A stretch of 12,332 bases of DNA from an uncultured Propionibacterium sp. (lineage in GTDB: Bacteria; Actinomycetota; Actinomycetes; Propionibacteriales; Propionibacteriaceae): positions 1-12,332 of the forward strand of contig CALHWB010000026.1 of NCBI GenBank assembly GCA_938036835.1, in the 5' to 3' direction. Both the position numbers and the translations under genes were made by a program. Within the stretch, counting starts at the first letter, position 1. Each line of letters opens with the position of its first letter. The notes below the pieces were generated by a model. That model did not search any database and was not told the DNA's origin. It saw nothing but the letters and a program-made list of their open reading frames with translations. This document shows, in pieces, positions 1 through 6,727 of this stretch.

Positions 1-679
1 GGGTGACCGCCTCAAGCGCGTCGGACTGGCCATGGGCCCAGTCGTAGGTTGGGTAGATCACCCAGGTGTCCCGGGTGCGGTGGTGGTGGCCGCGGCGGAT
101 CCGGTAGAGCACCGGATCACGCATCTGCATGTTCTCGTGATTCATGTCGATCCGGGCCCGCAGCACCCGGGAGCCGTCGGCGAACTCACCGGCGCGCATC
201 CGCCGGAACAGATCCAGGTTCTCCGCGGCACCGCGCCCACGGTAGGGCGATTCGATGCCCGGCCTGCCGTAGCCACCACGCTGGGCCGAGATCGTCTCGC
301 CGTCCTGATCGTCCACATAGGCCTTGCCGGCCCGGATCAGCAGTTCGGCCCACTGGTAGAGCCGTTCGAAATAGTCGGACGCGTACACCACCGCTTCGGG
401 CTCGAACCCCAGCCAGCGCACATCGCCGATTATGGAATCGACATACTCGGTGTTCTCGGTGTCGGGGTTCGTGTCGTCGAAGCGCAGCTTGCAGCTACCG
501 CCGAACTGCTCGGCGATGCCGAAGTCTACGGTGATGGCCTTGGCGTGCCCGATATGCAGGTAGCCGTTGGGTTCGGGTGGGAACCGGGTCTGGACCCGGC
601 CCGCATAGCGGCCCTCGGCGTTATCCCGACGGATGATATCGCTGATGAAATCCCCGGCCGCCGACGCGTTCTGGCTCAT
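1..679 (-). CDS. glnS: Glutaminyl-tRNA synthetase, N-terminal part (runs off the left edge)
   Basis: This class I aminoacyl-tRNA synthetase charges tRNA-Gln with glutamine in the cytoplasm, using ATP. About 226 residues are visible. The Rossmann-fold signature RFPPEPNGYLHIGHAKAI near residues 32-49 contains the HIGH motif in the form specific to GlnRS; glutamyl-tRNA synthetases have PSPTG there instead. It is followed by the GlnRS-type stretch LRFDDTNPDTENTEYVDSI, by MRDPVLYRI, and by YPTYDWAHGQSDALEAVT near the cut edge. The anticodon-binding C-terminus and the KMSKS-type motif lie outside the window. The ATG at 677-679 has no Shine-Dalgarno sequence, but a TAGACT box sits 8 bases upstream, which suggests leaderless translation. 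The gene follows the PF04020 membrane protein by 33 bases on the same strand, so it may also be read through from there. GlnRS is a minority trait in Actinobacteria, most of which make Gln-tRNA by amidating Glu-tRNA with GatCAB. The family call is firm. Confidence 0.96.
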   Translation of the reverse strand, partial: MSQNASAAGDFISDIIRRDNAEGRYAGRVQTRFPPEPNGYLHIGHAKAITVDFGIAEQFGGSCKLRFDDTNPDTENTEYVDSIIGDVRWLGFEPEAVVYASDYFERLYQWAELLIRAGKAYVDDQDGETISAQRGGYGRPGIESPYRGRGAAENLDLFRRMRAGEFADGSRVLRARIDMNHENMQMRDPVLYRIRRGHHHRTRDTWVIYPTYDWAHGQSDALEAVT

Positions 680-687
680 GGCGACCG

Positions 688-693
688 AGTCTA
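688..693 (-). promoter_or_regulatory. Candidate -10 box of glnS (TAGACT)
   Basis: Read on the minus strand, TAGACT matches the actinobacterial TAnnnT -10 consensus. It ends 8 bases before the glnS ATG, which places transcription start at or within two bases of the start codon. The hexamer 17 bases further upstream, CTGATG, is only a weak -35 match and overlaps the stop of the preceding gene. The absence of a Shine-Dalgarno sequence supports the reading. Confidence 0.45.
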
Positions 694-712
694 GCCGGGC
701 CCGGGGCGGGCA

Positions 713-1126
713 TCAGTCGCGACCGCGACGGTTCTGCTCCCGGTCCGCCCCGGTCAGGCCGTTGATGGCACCCGAGACCACCGAGACGATGATCGATCCC
801 AGGAAGGCGGCCGGCCAGCCGGAGACCTGGAAATCGACGCCGAACCGGCCACACAGCCACGCGGTCAGCATCAGCATCGCCGCGTTGACCACCAGCAGGA
901 AGACCCCCAGGGTCAGCAGGATCAGGCAACTCGACAGCCCCTTTGCGATCGGCTTGACGAAGGTGTTCACCAGCCCGATCACGATCGAGATCAGGGCGAG
1001 TGTGCCGAGCTGGCCGACGGCGGAGTTGTCGGCGGCCGCCGAGCCGCCCACGACGATGCCGGGCACCAGCCAGGCAGCCACCCAGACGGCAACCATGGTC
1101 GCAGCCATTCTCAGCAGGAGGCTCAT
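713..1126 (-). CDS. Phage-holin-4-2 family (PF04020) small membrane protein
   Basis: The product is a 137-residue integral membrane protein with four hydrophobic segments at about residues 5-25, 41-58, 65-92 and 105-122, and a short basic tail (QNRRGRD). The segments GLVNTFVKPI (51-60) and LTLGVFLLVVNAAML (71-85) are the typical PF04020 pattern, in which a polar Asn lies inside each helix. Despite the family name, these proteins are widespread chromosomal bacterial proteins and are not normally prophage lysis genes; their function is unknown. I chose the ATG at 1124-1126 because AGGGG lies about 5 bases upstream. An in-frame ATG 12 codons further upstream would add only an Arg-rich, non-hydrophobic stretch. 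glnS follows 33 bases downstream on the same strand. No phage genes are nearby. Confidence 0.88.
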   Translation of the reverse strand: MSLLLRMAATMVAVWVAAWLVPGIVVGGSAAADNSAVGQLGTLALISIVIGLVNTFVKPIAKGLSSCLILLTLGVFLLVVNAAMLMLTAWLCGRFGVDFQVSGWPAAFLGSIIVSVVSGAINGLTGADREQNRRGRD

Positions 1127-1339
1127 ACGCCCCTGTCTACCAGTTCGATGCCGGCCATTCACCGGGCGCCGCCCGATACCCGGGATGGCTCCGGGTTTGG
1201 CCCACCCGGCGCGGGCCGCCAGCGCCCGCGGCAGGCGATAGCCTTACGGACCCGCCAGCATCCCGTCACCGGCCCCGCGGACGCCGGCACCCGGCGCTGG
1301 CACCGGCCAGGCCTCGAGGCCGGGTTTCGGCCGCACAGC

Positions 1340-1345
1340 TAACAT
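1340..1345 (+). promoter_or_regulatory. Candidate -10 box for the 1369 membrane protein gene (TAACAT)
   Basis: TAACAT matches TAnnnT. Transcription would begin near 1352 and give a leader of about 17 bases carrying the GGGAGG Shine-Dalgarno at 1358-1363. No recognisable -35 hexamer lies 16-18 bases upstream. The rest of the divergent gap from 1127 to 1368 is very GC-rich and shows no gene. Confidence 0.4.
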
Positions 1346-1368
1346 GATGCCAAGTCCGGGAGGTACCA

Positions 1369-2109
1369 GTGAACGAGCAGGATCCATATCCAGGCCAGGA
1401 GGTGGCGTTCTACGACACGGTGCCCACCCCCGAAGCGGGATTGGCCCGCCGCCGCGACCCGGCCGACTCGCCGTACCGCGGAAGGGCCGGCCCCGGCCGG
1501 GCTCCCTCGCTGGGCTTGACCATGACTCTGCTGGCCATACTGCTCATCGCCTCGCTGGTGGTCCTGGTGTCCGGCCTGGCGATGGTCCAGGAGATCGATG
1601 CTGCCCGGGTGATCAGCCTCACCATCATCGGGTTGGGGGGCGGCCTACTGGTCTGGCATATGCGCGCGCTGTTCATGGGCAGCGGACGACGCAGCGCCCT
1701 GCTCAGCCCATGGCCGTGGACCGGGCTATTGGTGGTGGCGGCGTTCGGCATGGTGCTCGGTTTCGCGCTGTTCGACATGCTCACCGCCATCCGCAGCCCG
1801 GCACGGATCGCCCTGCTGGCGGCCGGGCTCATCGGCACGCTCACCGGATTGACCGGTTTCGTGCGCGACGCCGAACTGCGGGACCGCAAGGTGGCCGAGC
1901 CCGCCGCTGCGGACGCCCCGGCCATCGTCCAGCCCGAGCCCGTGCCCGAACAGCCACCGGTCTACTTCGATCCCACCGGCCGCGAGGACGAGCTGCGGCC
2001 GATCACCAACCGGGCACGCCGCAGCGGCGGAGCCGATGCCGCCCTGTGGGAGGAACCCGCTTTCGAACAACCCGAGCCGATTCGCCGGGCCCGGCGTGCC
2101 GCCGACTGA
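1369..2109 (+). CDS. Four-helix membrane protein of unknown function
   Basis: I do not recognise the family. The product is 246 residues. A polar, charged N-terminal region (1-49, Arg- and Pro-rich from 27) precedes four hydrophobic segments at about residues 50-72, 81-101, 116-137 and 146-165. A long soluble C-terminal tail (about 166-246) follows, rich in Pro, Ala, Glu and Arg and ending in a basic RRARRAAD. The N- and C-terminal tails are probably cytoplasmic given an even number of helices and positive charge next to the membrane; this is inference. The GTG start at 1369 is supported by GGGAGG 5 bases upstream. No catalytic motif is visible. The gene is followed by an 87-base gap with a hairpin and then the helicase on the same strand. 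A function cannot be assigned. Confidence 0.8.
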   Translation: MNEQDPYPGQEVAFYDTVPTPEAGLARRRDPADSPYRGRAGPGRAPSLGLTMTLLAILLIASLVVLVSGLAMVQEIDAARVISLTIIGLGGGLLVWHMRALFMGSGRRSALLSPWPWTGLLVVAAFGMVLGFALFDMLTAIRSPARIALLAAGLIGTLTGLTGFVRDAELRDRKVAEPAAADAPAIVQPEPVPEQPPVYFDPTGREDELRPITNRARRSGGADAALWEEPAFEQPEPIRRARRAAD

Positions 2110-2158
2110 TCGACGCTCCCTGCCAGACGCCACGCTCCAGCGAGAGCACGCCCGCGCC

Positions 2159-2186
2159 CCCACTGGAACCGGGCCGCGCCGGTGGG
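2159..2186 (+). terminator. GC-rich hairpin after the 1369 gene
   Basis: The arms CCCACTGG (2159-2166) and CCGGTGGG (2179-2186) pair over 8 base pairs with one G-T pair and a 12-base loop. No T-run follows. It could terminate the upstream gene, or it may be chance pairing in GC-rich DNA. It lies just before the candidate TAGGGT promoter box of the helicase. Confidence 0.3.
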
Positions 2187-2187
2187 C

Positions 2188-2193
2188 TAGGGT
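2188..2193 (+). promoter_or_regulatory. Candidate -10 box of the helicase transcript (TAGGGT)
   Basis: TAGGGT matches TAnnnT and is a common actinobacterial -10 sequence. Transcription would start near 2200, leaving either a leader of about 95 bases before the helicase GTG or a near-leaderless short frame beginning at ATG 2203. No clear -35 element is seen. Confidence 0.35.
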
Positions 2194-2196
2194 CGG

Positions 2197-2298
2197 ATGG
2201 CCATGCTTCCTCCCCGACAGCGATCCCCACGCCCCACCGCCGGCGCAGTCACCGGCCGGTCACCGGCCCGGTGCGGCCGCCGCGAGCCCAACCGGTGA
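2197..2298 (+). CDS. Possible short upstream reading frame coupled to the helicase
   Basis: A frame of 33 codons runs from ATG 2197 (or 31 codons from ATG 2203) to TGA 2296-2298. The peptide is basic and Pro/Arg-rich (MAMLPPRQRSPRPTAG at its start) and matches nothing I know. Its stop overlaps the helicase GTG start by four bases (GTGA), the classic geometry of translational coupling. The helicase GTG itself has no convincing Shine-Dalgarno, so coupling would explain how it is started. The alternative is chance: the stretch is GC-rich and any frame can stay open. Treat it as a hypothesis. Confidence 0.25.
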   Translation: MAMLPPRQRSPRPTAGAVTGRSPARCGRREPNR

Positions 2299-4040
2299 GC
2301 CAGTCCGCCTTCGACCGGCTGTCGCCGGCCTTCCCGCAGCGCGCTCCCTGGGGGACCTCCGCCCGGCTGCGCGCCTGGCAGGCCGCGGCGCTGGAACGCT
2401 ATCTGGCCAGCGCGCCCACCGACTTCCTGGCCGTGGCGACCCCGGGCGCCGGCAAGACAACGTTCGCGCTCCGGCTGGCCGCCGAGTTGCTGCACACCCG
2501 GGTGGTGCGCCGGCTGATCGTGGTCGTCCCCACCGAGCACCTCAAGACCCAGTGGGCCGAGGCTGCCGCCCGGGTGGGCATCCAGCTCGATCCCGGCGGC
2601 ACCGGCAATCGGCGCGGCCGATCCCGTCAATACGACGGTGTGGCGGTCACCTATGCCGGGGTCGCGGTGCGCGCCTGGCACTATGAGGCGCTCACGGTGC
2701 AGACCGATGCGCTGGTCGTCTTCGACGAGATCCACCATGCCGGCGACTCGCGAAGCTGGGGAGACGCCATCGCGCAGGCCTTCCGCTTCGCGAAGCGTCG
2801 CTTGGCGCTGACCGGCACCCCGTTCCGCAGCGACGCCAACCCGATTCCGTTCGTCGACTATGCCGAGGGCCCCGACGGCACGCTGGTCAGCCGCGCCGAC
2901 CACGTCTATGGCTATGCCGAGGCGTTGCGCGACCATGTGGTGCGTCCGGTGGTGTTCATGAACTATGGCGGGCCGATGCGCTGGCGGACCTCGGCCGGCG
3001 ACGAGATCGCCGCGAATCTGGGCGAGGCCATGACGCGTGAGCTGACCGCGCAGGCCTGGCGCAGCGCCCTGGATCCGAAGGGCGAATGGATCTGTTCGGT
3101 GCTGCGCGCCGCCGATCTCCGGTTGACCGAGGTGCGTCGGCACATCCCAGATGCCGGCGGCCTGGTGATCTCCAGCAACCGGACGGCGGCCAGGGCCTAT
3201 TCCCGGATCCTAATGGAGTTGACGCACACCCGTCCCACCCTGGTGCTCTCGGACGATGCCGCCGCCAGCAAGCGGATCGCCGAGTTCGCCACCGGCACCG
3301 AACGCTGGATGGTGGCGGTTCGGATGGTCTCAGAGGGTGTGGATGTGCCCCGCCTGGCGGTCGGGGTCTATGCGACCGCCACGGCCACACCGCTATTCTT
3401 CGCCCAGGCGGTGGGACGTTTCGTCCGCGCCCGGCGGCGCGGCGAGTTGGCGACCGTCTTCCTGCCCACGGTGCCGATCATCCTGGCCCATGCCGCGAGC
3501 CTGGAACGGCAACGCGACCACGTGCTCGGGAAACCCAGACCGGCCGGCCCGGTGGATATCTGGGCGGAGACCGAGGCCCTGCTGGAGCGGGCCAATGGCA
3601 CCCAGGCCGCCAGCGCGGACCTGTTGAACCAGTTCGAGACGCTCTCGGCCGAGGCGCAATTCGATCATGTCCTGTTCGACTCCCAGGCCTACGGCATGCA
3701 TGCCGCCCCAACCAGTCGGGACGAGGAGGAGTATCTGGGGTTGCCCGGCCTGCTGGAACCCGAGCAGGTGACTCGCCTGCTGACCGAACGGCAGCGCCGG
3801 CAGGTGCGCCGTCACGAGCGGGAGCGGCCCGGCCCGGGCGGTGCGCTGCACGAGACCCTGGCCCGGCAGCGGAAGGAACTCAACTCGCTGGTCGCCCAGT
3901 ACGCCCGCAGCCAGGGCCGTCCGCACTCCCATGTGCATGCCGGGCTGCGGCGCGAATGCGGTGGACCACCGGTGGCCCGGGCCACCACCGAGCAGTTGGC
4001 GGCCCGGATCCGTACCATCAAACGCTGGCTGGGGCGCTGA
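2295..4040 (+). CDS. Superfamily 2 DEAD/DEAH-type helicase
   Basis: The product is 581 residues and has the two RecA-like domains of a superfamily 2 NTP-dependent helicase acting on DNA or RNA. Visible motifs from the GTG start are: a Q-motif-like region around LRAWQAAALERYL (25-37); motif I TPGAGKTT (49-56); motif Ia VVPTEHLKTQW (78-88, approximate); motif II DEIH (144-147); motif III TGTPFRS (173-179); motif V SEGVDVPR (about 346-353); and motif VI QAVGRFVRARR (371-381). The C-terminal 150 residues are polar and carry no recognised domain. Actinobacterial chromosomes commonly encode a helicase of this length and layout; its role is not defined. GTG 2295 is chosen because the conserved region begins right after it (FDRLSPAFPQRAPWGT); GTG 2271 in the same frame is possible. 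The frame stays open upstream to 1344, but there it lies across the membrane protein gene and is not coding. The gene converges with the lyase. Confidence 0.9.
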   Translation: MSQSAFDRLSPAFPQRAPWGTSARLRAWQAAALERYLASAPTDFLAVATPGAGKTTFALRLAAELLHTRVVRRLIVVVPTEHLKTQWAEAAARVGIQLDPGGTGNRRGRSRQYDGVAVTYAGVAVRAWHYEALTVQTDALVVFDEIHHAGDSRSWGDAIAQAFRFAKRRLALTGTPFRSDANPIPFVDYAEGPDGTLVSRADHVYGYAEALRDHVVRPVVFMNYGGPMRWRTSAGDEIAANLGEAMTRELTAQAWRSALDPKGEWICSVLRAADLRLTEVRRHIPDAGGLVISSNRTAARAYSRILMELTHTRPTLVLSDDAAASKRIAEFATGTERWMVAVRMVSEGVDVPRLAVGVYATATATPLFFAQAVGRFVRARRRGELATVFLPTVPIILAHAASLERQRDHVLGKPRPAGPVDIWAETEALLERANGTQAASADLLNQFETLSAEAQFDHVLFDSQAYGMHAAPTSRDEEEYLGLPGLLEPEQVTRLLTERQRRQVRRHERERPGPGGALHETLARQRKELNSLVAQYARSQGRPHSHVHAGLRRECGGPPVARATTEQLAARIRTIKRWLGR

Positions 4041-4064
4041 CCGGCCCGACCCCGCCCCGCCATC

Positions 4065-4119
4065 GCCGCCACGGATGACGGCCCGGTACCGGCTGCCGGG
4101 TGCGGCACCATCCGGCGGC
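4065..4119. terminator. Bidirectional terminator-like hairpin between convergent genes
   Basis: The arms GCCGC-CA-CGGATG (4065-4077) and CATCCG-GCGGC (4109-4119) pair over 11 base pairs with a 2-base bulge. The loop contains a further CCCGG/CCGGG pairing. The structure fills the 84-base gap between two converging stop codons, which is where a shared terminator is expected. No T-run is present, as is usual in high-GC actinobacteria. Confidence 0.5.
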
Positions 4120-4124
4120 CGGAC

Positions 4125-5573
4125 TCACAGCGAATCGCCGAAGTCGGCCCGGAACTGGGCCACCAACCGCGCGGGCCAGCCGGTGACCGGGGCGAGCCGG
4201 CCGTAGAAGAACCGCAGGATCTCGGGTTCCTCCTGCCAGGCCAGGCCACCGATCAACGCCCGATTCTGGTATAGCCAGTCGATCCGGTCGATGGCGTAGT
4301 TCACCTGCGACAGGGTGAACACCCGCCGGGGCAGGGCCAGCCGCACCAATTCCATATCGGCCAGCGGTTCGGTGCCATCGGCCTCGCGGGCCTCGCTCAT
4401 CGTCCCGCGTTCCATGCCGCGTACCCCAGACGCGATGAACAGCGCCGAGGCCAGCGCGGCCGCCGGGTACTGGGTCTGCGGCAGATGATCGCAGAACCGC
4501 TTCGCGTCCAGGTGGGCGCCTAGCCCGCCGGGCGGGGTGATCACCGGAATGTGGCGATGGCCGAGCTCGTTGACCAGATACTCGATGAACTGCGGACCCT
4601 GATTGATCATGTCCTCGTCCATGGTCTCTTCCAGGCCGACGGTGATCGCCTCCATCTCGCGCACCGACATGCCGCCATAGGTCAAGAAACCCTCGAACAT
4701 CGGCACATAGCCCCGCATCCGCTTGTACATCTGCTCATCGCGGATGCAGATACCGCCGCCGCGACCGAAACCGAGCTTGCGGGCCGAGAAGTAGACGATG
4801 TCGCAAGCATCGGCCATGGCCCGGGTGATCTCGCGAATGCCGGCGGCCGCCCAGGCGGTCTCGCGGGTCTTGATGAAGTGCAGGTTGTCGGCGAGCAGCG
4901 AGGCGTCCAGTACCAGCGGAATGCCATTGGCCCGGCACACCGTGGAGACCTCGGTCAGGTTCGCCAGCGAAAAGGGCTGCCCGCCGATCAGGTTGGTGCC
5001 AGCCTCCATGCGGACGAAGCTGATCGATTCTGCCCCCTCGGCGGCGATGAACCGCCGCAACCGGGCCACGTCGAGATCGCCTTTGAAGGGCTCGGTGCTG
5101 ACCACCTCGAGACCGGCCGGGCGGATCAGTTCCAGCACCCTGCCGCCGTGCACGCCGATGTGTTGTTTGGTCGTGGTGAAATGGTAGTTCATCGGCACCC
5201 AGGTGCCGGGGCGCACCAGCGAGATGGCCAGGATGTTCTCGGCCGCCCGGCCCTGGTGGGTGGGCAGGAAGAATGGCATGCCGAAGATCTCGACGATCTT
5301 GTCGAACAGCCGGGTGTAGGTGGCCGAACCGGCATAGGCGTCGTCCGCGGTGAACATCGCGGCCTGCTGATCCTGGCTCATCGCGTTGACGCCCGAATCG
5401 GTGAGCATGTCCAAGAAGACGTCGCGGTTTTGCAGCAGGAAGGTGTTGTGGCCCGCGGCATCGATGGCCGCCAGGCGTTGCTCGATGGGCAACAGCGTGA
5501 GTTTCTGGATGATGCGCACCTTATGCATCTCGAGCGGAAACTGCTGGCCGGCAAAGAACCTCACCTTGGACAT
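4125..5573 (-). CDS. Tyrosine phenol-lyase/tryptophanase family PLP enzyme, divergent
   Basis: The product is a 482-residue cytoplasmic pyridoxal-phosphate enzyme of the beta-eliminating lyase family, whose members split tyrosine or tryptophan to pyruvate, ammonia and phenol or indole. Landmarks: LTDSGVNAM (57-65), DDAYAGS (77-83), THQGRAAEN (105-113), FTTT (132-135), TNLIGGQP (193-200), Asp223, the PLP lysine Lys266 in SARK, FEGFLTYGG (293-301), MERG (387-390) and VRLALPRRVFT (410-420). By my from-memory comparison, Thr133 and Arg389 fall where tyrosine phenol-lyase has its specificity residues Thr124 and Arg381; tryptophanase has Asp and a hydrophobic residue there. Unusual points: the cofactor-contacting Arg (217 in the Citrobacter enzyme) is Leu226, the Lys before the PLP lysine is Arg265, the loop after Lys266 is glycine-rich, and about 20 residues are added at the C-terminus. 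The start is set by GAGGAG 7 bases upstream of ATG 5571-5573; the open frame upstream is not coding. Family firm, substrate uncertain. Confidence 0.9.
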   Translation of the reverse strand: MSKVRFFAGQQFPLEMHKVRIIQKLTLLPIEQRLAAIDAAGHNTFLLQNRDVFLDMLTDSGVNAMSQDQQAAMFTADDAYAGSATYTRLFDKIVEIFGMPFFLPTHQGRAAENILAISLVRPGTWVPMNYHFTTTKQHIGVHGGRVLELIRPAGLEVVSTEPFKGDLDVARLRRFIAAEGAESISFVRMEAGTNLIGGQPFSLANLTEVSTVCRANGIPLVLDASLLADNLHFIKTRETAWAAAGIREITRAMADACDIVYFSARKLGFGRGGGICIRDEQMYKRMRGYVPMFEGFLTYGGMSVREMEAITVGLEETMDEDMINQGPQFIEYLVNELGHRHIPVITPPGGLGAHLDAKRFCDHLPQTQYPAAALASALFIASGVRGMERGTMSEAREADGTEPLADMELVRLALPRRVFTLSQVNYAIDRIDWLYQNRALIGGLAWQEEPEILRFFYGRLAPVTGWPARLVAQFRADFGDSL

Positions 5574-5580
5574 CGGGACA

Positions 5581-5586
5581 CTCCTC
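5581..5586 (-). promoter_or_regulatory. Shine-Dalgarno fixing the lyase start
   Basis: GAGGAG on the minus strand lies 7 bases before the ATG at 5571-5573. It decides the start against in-frame ATGs further upstream, which lack such a site and would add a basic stretch not found in the family. Confidence 0.75.
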
Positions 5587-5712
5587 AACGTCTTTATCGA
5601 ACGCCTTTTGGACGCCCATCCTTGCATGGCCGATGACCGGCCACCGGCTTGGCCGCGCTTCGAGACCGCCGCGGCATCCCGGGTGGGCGGCCGGTCACGG
5701 CCGGGCGGCCAT

Positions 5713-5730
5713 GGGCGGATCCGACCGCCC
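5713..5730. repeat. Perfect hairpin in the divergent gap between the lyase and the 5822 gene
   Basis: GGGCGG (5713-5718) and CCGCCC (5725-5730) flank a 6-base spacer. It sits near the middle of the 248-base gap from 5574 to 5821, which must hold the promoters of both divergent genes. It could be an operator or chance pairing in GC-rich DNA. Confidence 0.25.
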
Positions 5731-5796
5731 GAAGCGTGCCGGCCCGCGGGGGCAATCATGCCCTGGAGGGATTCGCATCCGGGTTGAGCTTGCCCG

Positions 5797-5802
5797 TAGT
5801 GT
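5797..5802 (+). promoter_or_regulatory. Candidate -10 box for the 5822 gene (TAGTGT)
   Basis: TAGTGT fits TAnnnT and would start a transcript near 5809, right at the GAGGAGG Shine-Dalgarno (5809-5815). The TTGAGC at 5784-5789 is too close to serve as its -35. The very short leader makes this assignment weak. Confidence 0.3.
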
Positions 5803-5821
5803 GTGTCTGAGGAGGAACGAG

Positions 5822-6676
5822 ATGTCGGATGGCAATAGCCGGGTACGCCAGCCCGGGCAGGTATTGTGGCTGACACTGGGTGCCGGGCTGTTGAGCCTCG
5901 TGATAGCCGGCCTGGCCGGTTGGTTCGGGCAGTTTGTGTTTCTCGCGGGTTACGTGGTGACCTGGTTGCCTTCGATGACCTATGGGCATTTCGCTGGGCG
6001 TCCGACCCGCAGGACCGGCCCGGTACTGGCCGCGATGCTGATCGTGCTGGTGCCCCTCGCCTGGTTGGCCACCCTGTTTGGCCGGACCGTGCGCGACCTG
6101 CCGGGCGATTCCCTGGGCGAGCAGGTAGCCGCCTATTTCGCCGCGCTGGCTGCCCTAGCGAATGACCCATCCCGGGCCTCCCGCCAGTTGCTGCTGGTGA
6201 CCGTCTGCTTCGCCCTGTTCGGACTGTTGGGTGCTGTTCCACTGATCCGGGCCGCTTTCAGCCGCAAGGACGACGACCGTCCGCCGGCCCAGCCGCAGCC
6301 GGCCGCTATGCCACCGGGCGGCGCTTGGGGTGCTGCCGGTGTGGCCGCCCCCGGCCAGCAGCCCGCCCCCGGCCAGCAGCCTTGGCAGCCAGCCGGCCCG
6401 GCCGGGCAGCCGGTGCAGTCCTGGGGTCAGCAGGCCGGCGCGCCGGGGCCGTCCGGGGTGACCCCGTATCCCAACCAGGCCCTCGGCGCTCCCGGCCAGG
6501 GGTTCGATCCCGCCGCCGGCCAGGGGTTCGATCCCGCCGCCGGGCAGGGCCTGGGTACGCCGCCCGGCGGCCGGCCGGTCCAGCCCCCGCCATCGCCCGA
6601 ACGGCAGGCGAACCAATCCGGTCAGTCATTCCAGCCGCCGGCCCCCGATGCCACCCGGCCGGCCGATCGCGACTGA
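5822..6676 (+). CDS. Four-helix membrane protein with Pro/Gly/Gln-rich repetitive tail
   Basis: I do not recognise the family. The product is 284 residues. Hydrophobic segments lie at about 14-34, 36-55, 66-87 and 122-144; a soluble loop (about 88-121) separates the third and fourth. From residue 150 onward the chain is low-complexity, rich in Pro, Gly, Gln and Ala, with short repeats: APGQQP twice near 177-187 and GQGFDPAA twice at 226-241. Such disordered tails are common on actinobacterial membrane proteins, where they may bind partners or extend from the membrane; this is inference. The ATG is fixed by GAGGAGG 6 bases upstream. The open frame extends upstream to 5633 without a ribosome-binding site, so I rejected the longer form. 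The next gene follows after a 63-base gap with a strong inverted repeat. Confidence 0.82.
   Translation: MSDGNSRVRQPGQVLWLTLGAGLLSLVIAGLAGWFGQFVFLAGYVVTWLPSMTYGHFAGRPTRRTGPVLAAMLIVLVPLAWLATLFGRTVRDLPGDSLGEQVAAYFAALAALANDPSRASRQLLLVTVCFALFGLLGAVPLIRAAFSRKDDDRPPAQPQPAAMPPGGAWGAAGVAAPGQQPAPGQQPWQPAGPAGQPVQSWGQQAGAPGPSGVTPYPNQALGAPGQGFDPAAGQGFDPAAGQGLGTPPGGRPVQPPPSPERQANQSGQSFQPPAPDATRPADRD
6494..6541 (+). repeat. Tandem 24-base repeat, two copies, inside the 5822 gene
   Basis: Two identical 24-base units (6494-6517 and 6518-6541) encode GQGFDPAA twice. A third degenerate copy begins at 6542 and gives GQGLGTPP. The unit length is a multiple of three, so copy-number change would keep the frame. 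Confidence 0.85.
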
Positions 6677-6690
6677 CCGGAGGCGACTCG

Positions 6691-6717
6691 CGTTGCCCGT
6701 AACTGGCCCGGGCAACG
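6691..6717. repeat. Perfect 9-base inverted repeat between the 5822 and DUF885 genes
   Basis: CGTTGCCCG (6691-6699) and CGGGCAACG (6709-6717) pair perfectly around a 9-base spacer. ACT at 6686-6688 can also pair with AGT at 6718-6720 across a 2-base bulge. AACGAG then occurs as a direct repeat at 6714-6719 and 6721-6726. It lies 14 bases after one stop codon and ends 10 bases before the next gene's candidate -10 box. It may therefore be a terminator for the first gene or an operator for the second; no T-run follows. Confidence 0.55.
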
Positions 6718-6727
6718 AGTAACGAGC

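Noticed and set aside
713..1126. Prophage lysis gene suggested by the holin family name
   Set aside because: PF04020 proteins are widespread chromosomal proteins and no phage genes, integrase or attachment repeats are nearby.
1344..2294. In-frame upstream extension of the helicase giving an 898-residue protein
   Set aside because: It overlaps the well-supported membrane protein gene in another frame, is Arg/Pro/Gly-rich as expected of a shadow frame, and the helicase homology begins only after 2295.
2187..3143. 318-residue minus-strand open frame opposite the helicase
   Set aside because: It is the antisense shadow of conserved helicase motifs and has no family features.
5526..5624. Leader-peptide-like frame on the minus strand overlapping the lyase start, considered as a tnaC-type attenuator
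   Set aside because: It lacks a ribosome-binding site and a key Trp or Tyr codon arrangement, and no Rho or hairpin features are visible; the overlap looks accidental.
4551..5636. 361-residue plus-strand open frame opposite the lyase
   Set aside because: It is a His/Asp/Gly-rich antisense shadow of the lyase with no recognisable domain.
5574..6242. In-frame upstream extension of the lyase giving a 705-residue protein
   Set aside because: It runs antisense to the 5822 gene, has low-complexity basic composition, and the GAGGAG site fixes the start at 5573.
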